Shown here in pieces: positions 1-4,685 of a stretch of DNA of 6,446 bases. Location of the stretch: NCBI GenBank assembly GCA_030612225.1, contig JAUWOH010000182.1, positions 1 through 6,446 of the forward strand, given 5' to 3'. Each line of letters begins with the position of its first letter. Position 1 is the stretch's first letter. A program made the translations under genes and the position numbers. The DNA is from Desulfobacteraceae bacterium. Its GTDB lineage: Bacteria > Desulfobacterota > Desulfobacteria > Desulfobacterales > JAUWMJ01. The notes below the pieces were generated by a model. That model saw nothing but the letters and a program-made list of their open reading frames with translations. It ran no database searches and had not been told where the DNA came from.

Positions 1-112
1 GGGAAGGTGCAGAAAGTAGAACGATCCGTAAGTCAGAAGACCTGCCATGAGGTTTAGTATTGAGGAGATGGCAAATCCTCAAGCGTTTAACGCTTGGGGA
101 TTTTTTATTTTT
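1..112 (+). promoter_or_regulatory. Cobalamin riboswitch, 3' part (5' end outside window)
   Basis: Positions 31-46 read AGTCAGAAGACCTGCC, the highly conserved 3' signature of B12 (adenosylcobalamin) riboswitches. The preceding GGGAAGG (1-7) and GATCCG (23-28) fit the variable arm that normally comes just before that signature. The 5' core of the aptamer would lie upstream of the window, so the element is cut by the window edge. It is followed by an intrinsic terminator and then by cobT, a B12 biosynthesis gene, which is the expected target. The expected logic is that high cobalamin promotes termination and low cobalamin allows read-through. TGAGGA (61-66) can pair with TCCTCA (76-81), which would compete with the terminator stem and is a candidate antiterminator. 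The family call is confident; the switching details are inferred. Confidence 0.9.
73..112 (+). terminator. Intrinsic terminator, riboswitch expression platform
   Basis: Positions 73-85 pair with 91-103 in a 13-bp stem containing one G-T wobble, closed by the 5-nt loop TTTAA (86-90). A T-rich tract running to about position 112 follows. This is a textbook rho-independent terminator between the riboswitch aptamer and cobT. Its position, 50 nt before the cobT start, means it attenuates cobT rather than ending an upstream gene, although it could also terminate leftover upstream transcription. Confidence 0.88.
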
Positions 113-161
113 GGGCAAGCCCTGAGTAACCATAAGCTCAATTAAACGGAGGTAAAAAACA

Positions 162-1241
162 ATGGGAACCGACACTATTACATTAAAAGAAATCGTAAAA
201 GGTATTAAACCTGCTGATGAAAAATGGGTTGAAAAAGCGAAAGAGAGAACATCGCAGCTTTTAATGCCCACCCGTGCACTTGGAAGGCTCCATGACATTT
301 CAGAGAAAATATGCGGTATCTGTAAAACATTAAAACCTTCCATAAATCGCAAAGCTTTTTTGGTTATGGCAGGAGACCACGGGGTGGTTGAAGAAGGTGT
401 CAGCGCATACCCCCAGGAAGTAACAGGCGAAATGATCAAAACATTTTTAAATGGCGGAGCAGGTATCAATATTCTTGCAGGGCAGGTTAATGCAGACGTT
501 TTTGTGGTTGATATGGGTATAATTACTGATCTGGACCCTGTTTCATTAAATGGAGAAGATCGTCTCTTTATCCATAAAGTAGCAAAGGGAACGGCCAACC
601 TTTCCCGAGGACCGGCAATGTCCCGGAAAGAGGCTGAACAATCTATCCTGACAGGGTTTCAGCTTGCCACCGATCTGTTCAAAAAAGGGATAGATTTGCT
701 TGGCACAGGTGATATGGGAATCGGAAATACAACACCTTCTGCGGCCATCGGGACAGTATTTACTGGAACTGCCCTTGAAGAAATGGTTGGACGGGGAACA
801 GGTGTTGATGACCAGGGTCTTTTAAAAAAACAGGAAGTAATTCAAAAAGGGATTGATGTAAACCGACCCGACATAAAAGATGGTCTTGACGTTCTATCAA
901 AGCTCGGAGGATTTGAAATCGGCGGAATTAGCGGGTGCATTCTGGCCGGGGCATATCATGGACGTCCTGTGGTAATTGATGGGTTTATTTCCACAGCCGG
1001 GGCACTTGTTGCTCATTCACTCTCCCCTAATGTTACCGACTATCTTTTTGCCGGGCACTGCTCTGAAGAAACCGGCCATCGTGCCATGTTGCAGTATTTG
1101 GGTCTTGAACCTGTTCTCGATCTTGGCATGCGTCTTGGAGAAGGCAGCGGCGGTGCACTGGCAATGGGAATTATTGAAGGAGCAATAAAGATTTTTACGG
1201 ATATGCTAACTTTTGAGCAGGCCGGAGTCTCTAACAAGTAG
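162..1241 (+). CDS. cobT: Nicotinate-nucleotide--dimethylbenzimidazole phosphoribosyltransferase
   Basis: CobT transfers phosphoribose from nicotinate mononucleotide to 5,6-dimethylbenzimidazole or another lower-ligand base. The product is the alpha-riboside phosphate that becomes the lower ligand of cobalamin. The enzyme is cytosolic. At 359 aa it matches the usual length of about 350 aa. Visible family motifs are MAGDHGV (69-75), SAYPQEVT (81-88), GTGDMGIGNTTPSAA (181-195) and the C-terminal RLGEGSG (324-330), which holds the catalytic glutamate E327. The GEMGIGNTT motif common in enterobacteria reads GDMGIGNTT here (D184), a conservative change. The ATG is preceded by GGAGG (148-152) with 9 nt spacing, so the start is secure. 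It sits directly downstream of the cobalamin riboswitch and terminator, so B12-repressed transcription is expected. No terminator is obvious after the stop. The next gene is 157 nt away and unrelated. Confidence 0.97.
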   Translation: MGTDTITLKEIVKGIKPADEKWVEKAKERTSQLLMPTRALGRLHDISEKICGICKTLKPSINRKAFLVMAGDHGVVEEGVSAYPQEVTGEMIKTFLNGGAGINILAGQVNADVFVVDMGIITDLDPVSLNGEDRLFIHKVAKGTANLSRGPAMSRKEAEQSILTGFQLATDLFKKGIDLLGTGDMGIGNTTPSAAIGTVFTGTALEEMVGRGTGVDDQGLLKKQEVIQKGIDVNRPDIKDGLDVLSKLGGFEIGGISGCILAGAYHGRPVVIDGFISTAGALVAHSLSPNVTDYLFAGHCSEETGHRAMLQYLGLEPVLDLGMRLGEGSGGALAMGIIEGAIKIFTDMLTFEQAGVSNK

Positions 1242-1262
1242 TAATGTTTTTACAATTAAATC

Positions 1263-1291
1263 TTGACCCTTGCAACAATGTTATTTATTCT
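1263..1291 (+). promoter_or_regulatory. Candidate sigma70-type promoter for sat-apsK
   Basis: TTGACC (1263-1268) and TATTCT (1286-1291) are separated by 17 nt. They match the -35 and -10 consensus at 5/6 and 4/6 positions. Initiation would fall near 1298, leaving a leader of about 100 nt before the ATG at 1399. The rest of the 157-nt gap holds short inverted repeats (ACTATT...AATAGT and CTATTTGAATAG) but no recognised riboswitch. This is a sequence match only, and AT-rich DNA gives chance hits. Confidence 0.45.
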
Positions 1292-1398
1292 AAAAATAGA
1301 ACGTGTTAACTATTGATGGCCTCGTAAATAGTCCTATTTGAATAGATGCGCAATTAAGACAAATAATAACATTACTACAATAACTGGTTACAAATAAT

Positions 1399-3114
1399 AT
1401 GAAAAATACTGAAACCATAGAACCCCATGGCGGCTCCCTTGTAAATCTTCTTGTCGATGAAAAACGCCAAACTATTCTAAAAGATGTTGCCTTTAATTTG
1501 TCGGACATTACTCTTAACGACCGTCAGCTTTGCAACCTTGAGCTTTTGGCAACCGGCGCTTTTTCACCTTTAAAAGGTTTTATGACAAGAACTGATTATG
1601 AATCTGTATTAGATCGCATGCGGCTTCAAAACGGCGACTTGTGGCCTATTCCGATTTGCCTGGATATTTCAGAAACAAAGGCTAAATCTCTTGAAGCAGG
1701 CCAGTCCGTTGCATTAAGAGATCCTGAAGGATTTCTTCTGGCCATCATGGAAATCGAAGAGATCTGGGCTGTGGAAGTTGAAAAAGAAGCCCTGCAGGTT
1801 TTCGGCACCTCAGACCAGGGTCATCCTGGTGTACAACAACTTTATAAAAAAGCGGGCAACTTTTATATCGGCGGCTCTCTTGAAATTCTTAGTCTGCCCC
1901 TTCACTTCGACTTCAAACAGCTTCGTCTTACACCTCAGGAAATCAGAAATATCTACAAAAGGATGGGATGGAAACATGTAGTTGGATTTCAGACAGCACA
2001 ACCTATTCATCGACCACAGTACGAACTGACCATTAAAGCCATGCAACAGGCAAAGGCGAATCTTCTCATTCTTCCCATTGCAGGCATGACTAAACCCGGA
2101 GATTTTGATCATTATACCCGTGTCAGATGTTACCGTGAAGTCACCCGTCACTATCCGCCTGATTCTTTTATTTTAAATCTCCTTCCACTTGCAATGCACA
2201 TGGCAGGCCCAAGGGAAGCCCTTTTGCAAACGATCATTTCGAAAAACTATGGATGCACTCATTTTATTATAGGCCATGACCATGCAGGGCCCGGCCGCGA
2301 TAAAAACGGAAAGTCTTTCTATAAAAGCAATGATGCCCAAAAACTGACAGATGAATATTCCAAGGAAATCGATATAAAGATTATTTCATTTGGTGAAATG
2401 GTCTATCTTCCCTTTGAAGACGAATACAGCTTTGTTGATCAAGTGCCTGAAGGGTCAAAAACCATATCCCTAACCGGCTCAGATATCCGGGAAAGGATTC
2501 TAACGGGCAGGCAAATTCCTAAATGGGCTACTTTTCCTGAAGTTGTTGATGAACTTCGAAAAGCTTATCCTACGCCACAGAAACAAGGATTTACCGTTTT
2601 TTTAACCGGACTTTCAGGTGCGGGCAAATCTACAGTTGCAAAGGTTCTATTTTCCCGTTTTCTTGAAATAGGAGACCGGCCGGTTACCCTTCTTGATGGA
2701 GACATTGTTCGTCGGAACCTGTCGAGTAATTTAAAATTCACTAAAGAGGACAGAGACATCAATGTTCGCCGCATAGGTTTTGTAGCCAGTGAGATTACAA
2801 AAAACAGGGGCATAGCCATATGCGCTCCTATTGCACCTTATGAATCGACTCGCTCAGAAATACGTTCGACAATAGAATCTTATGGCGGCTTTATCGAAGT
2901 ACATGTTTCAACGCCCATAGAGACTTGCGAAAAGAGAGACAGGAAAGGTATGTATGCAAAGGCCAGGGCAGGACTGATTAAAGGTTTCACCGGTGTGGAC
3001 GATCCTTATGAAATACCGGCATCGCCGGAGGTAAGTATCAATACGACCGATATTACTCCCAATGAAGCTGCACAAGAAATTCTTCTGTTCCTCGGTCAAA
3101 AAGGGTTTATTTGA
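1399..3114 (+). CDS. Bifunctional ATP sulfurylase / APS kinase (PAPS synthase-like)
   Basis: This 571-aa fusion has an ATP sulfurylase-like domain (about 1-392) and an APS kinase domain (about 396-571). The expected reactions are sulfate + ATP to APS, then APS + ATP to PAPS, the donor for sulfotransferases or assimilatory reduction. The kinase domain looks intact: P-loop GLSGAGKST (404-412), DGD (433-435), the RRNLSSNLKFT and EDRDINVRRIGFVA stretches, CAPIAPY (475-481) and KARAGLIKGFTG (521-532). The sulfurylase domain has family features such as GAFSPLKGFM (53-62) and LTGSDIRERI (358-367). Its core motif, however, is QTAQPIHRPQ (198-207) rather than the usual QTRNPxHRAH, and GRDHAGPG appears as GHDHAGPG (292-299). 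Several ATP- and sulfate-contacting residues are therefore substituted. The domain may be divergent in substrate or weakly active, so I withhold a gene symbol. Length resembles the fused bacterial enzymes (about 550-570 aa). No Shine-Dalgarno is seen before the ATG, but the conserved PHGGSLVNLL at 9-18 supports a start near here. Confidence 0.9.
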   Translation: MKNTETIEPHGGSLVNLLVDEKRQTILKDVAFNLSDITLNDRQLCNLELLATGAFSPLKGFMTRTDYESVLDRMRLQNGDLWPIPICLDISETKAKSLEAGQSVALRDPEGFLLAIMEIEEIWAVEVEKEALQVFGTSDQGHPGVQQLYKKAGNFYIGGSLEILSLPLHFDFKQLRLTPQEIRNIYKRMGWKHVVGFQTAQPIHRPQYELTIKAMQQAKANLLILPIAGMTKPGDFDHYTRVRCYREVTRHYPPDSFILNLLPLAMHMAGPREALLQTIISKNYGCTHFIIGHDHAGPGRDKNGKSFYKSNDAQKLTDEYSKEIDIKIISFGEMVYLPFEDEYSFVDQVPEGSKTISLTGSDIRERILTGRQIPKWATFPEVVDELRKAYPTPQKQGFTVFLTGLSGAGKSTVAKVLFSRFLEIGDRPVTLLDGDIVRRNLSSNLKFTKEDRDINVRRIGFVASEITKNRGIAICAPIAPYESTRSEIRSTIESYGGFIEVHVSTPIETCEKRDRKGMYAKARAGLIKGFTGVDDPYEIPASPEVSINTTDITPNEAAQEILLFLGQKGFI

Positions 3115-3118
3115 TAGT

Positions 3119-3236
3119 AACTGGTTCACCGTTCAAGGGTTCATCGTTCAGGGTTAGGAGTATATGTCATATCCCACCCTAAATCAGTTTAACCTTTAAC
3201 CGTGAACCTTGAACCTCTGAACCGTGAACGGTTATA
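3119..3236. repeat. GTTCA-unit imperfect palindrome, copy 1
   Basis: This element starts 4 nt after the sat-apsK stop and fills almost the whole gap. The left side (about 3123-3155) is a run of GTTCA units spaced 7-8 nt apart (GTTCACC, GTTCAAGG, GTTCATC, GTTCAGG). The right side (about 3191-3233) carries the reverse complement (TTAACC, GTGAACC, TTGAACC, CTGAACC, GTGAACGG). By eye, roughly 28 of 34 aligned positions of the left arm match the reverse complement of the right arm. The centre also folds: ATATG (3162-3166) pairs with CATAT (3168-3172) and TTAGG (3154-3158) with CCTAA (3178-3182). It could form a long hairpin in DNA or RNA. There is no T-run, so it is not a standard terminator. A related element lies at 4466-4595. 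Confidence 0.8.
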
Positions 3237-3239
3237 ACT

Positions 3240-3245
3240 AAGGAA
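3240..3245 (+). promoter_or_regulatory. Shine-Dalgarno that supports the TTG start at 3254
   Basis: AAGGAA lies 8 nt upstream of the TTG at 3254. No in-frame ATG lies near the start of the conserved coding region, so this site supports a TTG start for the YggS-family gene. It follows the right arm of the GTTCA palindrome by only a few bases, so a folded repeat could sit right beside the ribosome site. Confidence 0.65.
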
Positions 3246-3253
3246 TACGTATT

Positions 3254-3937
3254 TTGAAAAATAATTTAGAAAGTGTGATGGATCGCATAAAGCAGGCCGC
3301 TGTTTCATCGGGAAGGAATCCTGAAACTATCCGTCTTGTTGCTGTAAGTAAAACCATACCTGCAGAAACAGTTGAAAAAGCTATTGATGCCGGAGCTGAC
3401 ATTCTTGGTGAAAATTATATTCAGGAAGCCAGAACCAAATTCAACGATCTCTCCTCATATCCAGTATCCTGGCATTTTATCGGTCATCTTCAGACAAATA
3501 AGGCAAAATATGCTGTTAGAATTTTTGACTTAATACACTCTGTTGATTCATTAAAACTTGCCATTGAACTCGATAAACAGGCAAAAAAAACAGATAAAAT
3601 CCAAAATATCCTTATACAGGTAAATGTTGCTGATGAATCCTCAAAATCAGGTGTTTCGGTCCAAAATACGCTGAACCTGGTAAAAGAAATCAGTGATTTA
3701 AAAAATTTAGCCATAAAAGGACTGATGACCATGCCCCCCTTTTTCAACGCACCTGAAAAAGTCAGGCCTTTTTTCAAAAACCTTCGCAGCCTGCGAGATC
3801 AAATCAGCAAAGAATCCATACACAACGTCGCCATGGACGAACTCTCAATGGGCATGACAGGCGACTTTGAGGTTGCCATAGAAGAAGGGGCAACGCTGGT
3901 TCGAATCGGAACCGCAATTTTTGGGGAAAGAATTTGA
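3254..3937 (+). CDS. YggS/PLPBP-family pyridoxal-phosphate homeostasis protein
   Basis: This 227-aa protein has the full single-domain length of the YggS/PROSC family (about 230 aa), a cytosolic alanine-racemase-like TIM barrel without a known catalytic role. The family binds PLP and affects vitamin B6 and amino acid homeostasis. The PLP-binding lysine is K33 in LVAVSK (28-33). Other signatures are GENYIQE (52-58), WHFIGHLQTNK (73-83), GLMTMPP (156-162), LSMGMTGDFEVAIEEGATLVRIGTAIFG (start 197). The chosen start is TTG, with AAGGAA 8 nt upstream. Its stop codon overlaps the TTG start of queH by 4 nt, which suggests an operon and translational coupling. I see no convincing independent promoter: the upstream gap is occupied by a palindromic repeat. 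Identification is strong; the exact physiological role is family-level knowledge. Confidence 0.95.
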   Translation: MKNNLESVMDRIKQAAVSSGRNPETIRLVAVSKTIPAETVEKAIDAGADILGENYIQEARTKFNDLSSYPVSWHFIGHLQTNKAKYAVRIFDLIHSVDSLKLAIELDKQAKKTDKIQNILIQVNVADESSKSGVSVQNTLNLVKEISDLKNLAIKGLMTMPPFFNAPEKVRPFFKNLRSLRDQISKESIHNVAMDELSMGMTGDFEVAIEEGATLVRIGTAIFGERI

Positions 3938-4464
3938 AAATTCTGCTTCACATTTGTTGTGCTCCATGCGCAATTTATCCTGTTAAATTCCTGCGTGAAC
4001 AAGACCTTGATGTAATGGGCTATTTTTACAGATATAACATACACCCTTATACAGAGTGTTTAAAACGACAGGAAACATTGGAATTTTATGCAAATAAAAT
4101 AGATCTTCGTGTAATTTATCAGGAAGGTTACGATCTGGAAGGTTTTATCCAAAATGTAGCATTCAGAGAATCCAATAGATGCACATATTGTTATCATGAA
4201 CGCCTCCGATCTACCGCACTTGTCGCAAAGCGCGGCAGGTTTGATTATTTCACCAGTACCCTTTTATACAGTAAATTCCAAAAACATGACACAATAAAAT
4301 CGATGGGTGAGTCAATCGGCAGCAGTGTCGGAGTTAAGTTTTATTACCAGGATTTTAGAACCGGCTGGAAGAACGGAATCGAAGAATCGAAAAGCATCGG
4401 ATTATATCGCCAGCAGTACTGTGGGTGCATTTACAGTGAAAAAGAAAGATATTACAAAAAATAA
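3934..4464 (+). CDS. queH: Epoxyqueuosine reductase QueH (DUF208 family)
   Basis: QueH reduces epoxyqueuosine to queuosine in the anticodon loop of Asp, Asn, His and Tyr tRNAs, the last step of queuosine synthesis. It is an iron-sulfur enzyme and is unrelated to the cobalamin-dependent QueG. The 176-aa protein shows the expected cysteine pattern: HICCAPC (C8, C9, C12), CTYC (C83, C86) and YRQQYCGC (C163, C165). Family blocks NIHPYTECLKRQETL (from 35), FTSTLLYSKFQKHDTI (106-121) and the C-terminal YRQQYCGCIYSEKERY are present. The start is TTG, overlapping the TGA of the preceding gene (TTGA, 3934-3937). The next Met (residue 28) would remove the CCAPC motif, so TTG is strongly favoured. A GGGGAA run (3923-3928) may act as ribosome site. 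It is probably co-translated with the YggS-family gene. No stand-alone promoter is seen. Confidence 0.94.
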   Translation: MKILLHICCAPCAIYPVKFLREQDLDVMGYFYRYNIHPYTECLKRQETLEFYANKIDLRVIYQEGYDLEGFIQNVAFRESNRCTYCYHERLRSTALVAKRGRFDYFTSTLLYSKFQKHDTIKSMGESIGSSVGVKFYYQDFRTGWKNGIEESKSIGLYRQQYCGCIYSEKERYYKK

Positions 4465-4465
4465 A

Positions 4466-4595
4466 CCCGTTCACGGTTCAAAGGTTCAGAAGTTCTGAGG
4501 TTTATCTTTCCATGGCATTAATCCAATGGAATCAATAAGTAAGGAAAAAAAGCGTAGCACTTAACCTTGAACGGGGAACCCTGAACCTTCTAACC
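4466..4595. repeat. GTTCA-unit imperfect palindrome, copy 2 (degenerate)
   Basis: This element begins 1 nt after the queH stop. The left side (4466-4503) has CCGTTCAC, GGTTCAAA, GGTTCAGA, AGTTCTGA and GGTTT units. The right side (4561-4595) has TTAACC, TTGAACGG, GGAACC, CTGAACC and TTCTAACC, the complementary orientation. Between them is a 22-nt near-palindrome (4509-4530, TCCATGGCATT/AATCCAATGGA, 9 of 11 pairs). The arms share the unit and the layout of copy 1, but the centre is unrelated and the pairing is poorer. The remaining gap up to 4685 holds no recognisable gene, promoter or terminator. Confidence 0.65.
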
Positions 4596-4685
4596 CAGAC
4601 CGACCTGGTGTCTAATTATTTTGCGATTCCATGGTATATCAGGGTCTCCGATCATTTTTGTAAGGTAAATAACTAGGGCTGTATT

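Noticed and set aside
1810..2151. Reverse-strand open frame of 113 codons, the longest antisense one
   Set aside because: It lies opposite the conserved sulfurylase domain, shows no recognisable motif or ribosome site, and looks like a shadow of the coding frame.
3119..3236. Possible CRISPR array or tRNA T-arm because of repeated GGTTCA strings
   Set aside because: Units are 7-8 nt apart with no unique spacers, and arms are in mirrored orientation. There is no tRNA cloverleaf or acceptor stem around them.
3119..3236. Repeat palindrome as a rho-independent terminator for sat-apsK
   Set aside because: Pairing is long but imperfect, and no T-run follows either arm, so it does not fit an intrinsic terminator.
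3209..3238. TTGAAC with an 18-nt spacer to TATAAC, a good-looking promoter upstream of the YggS-family gene
   Set aside because: Initiation near 3245 would cut off the Shine-Dalgarno AAGGAA at 3240-3245, and the -35 hexamer is simply a unit of the palindromic repeat. It may be chance.
4307..4498. Short + strand frame overlapping the end of queH and the repeat
   Set aside because: It is out of frame with the conserved QueH C-terminus, has no recognised motif and no ribosome site.
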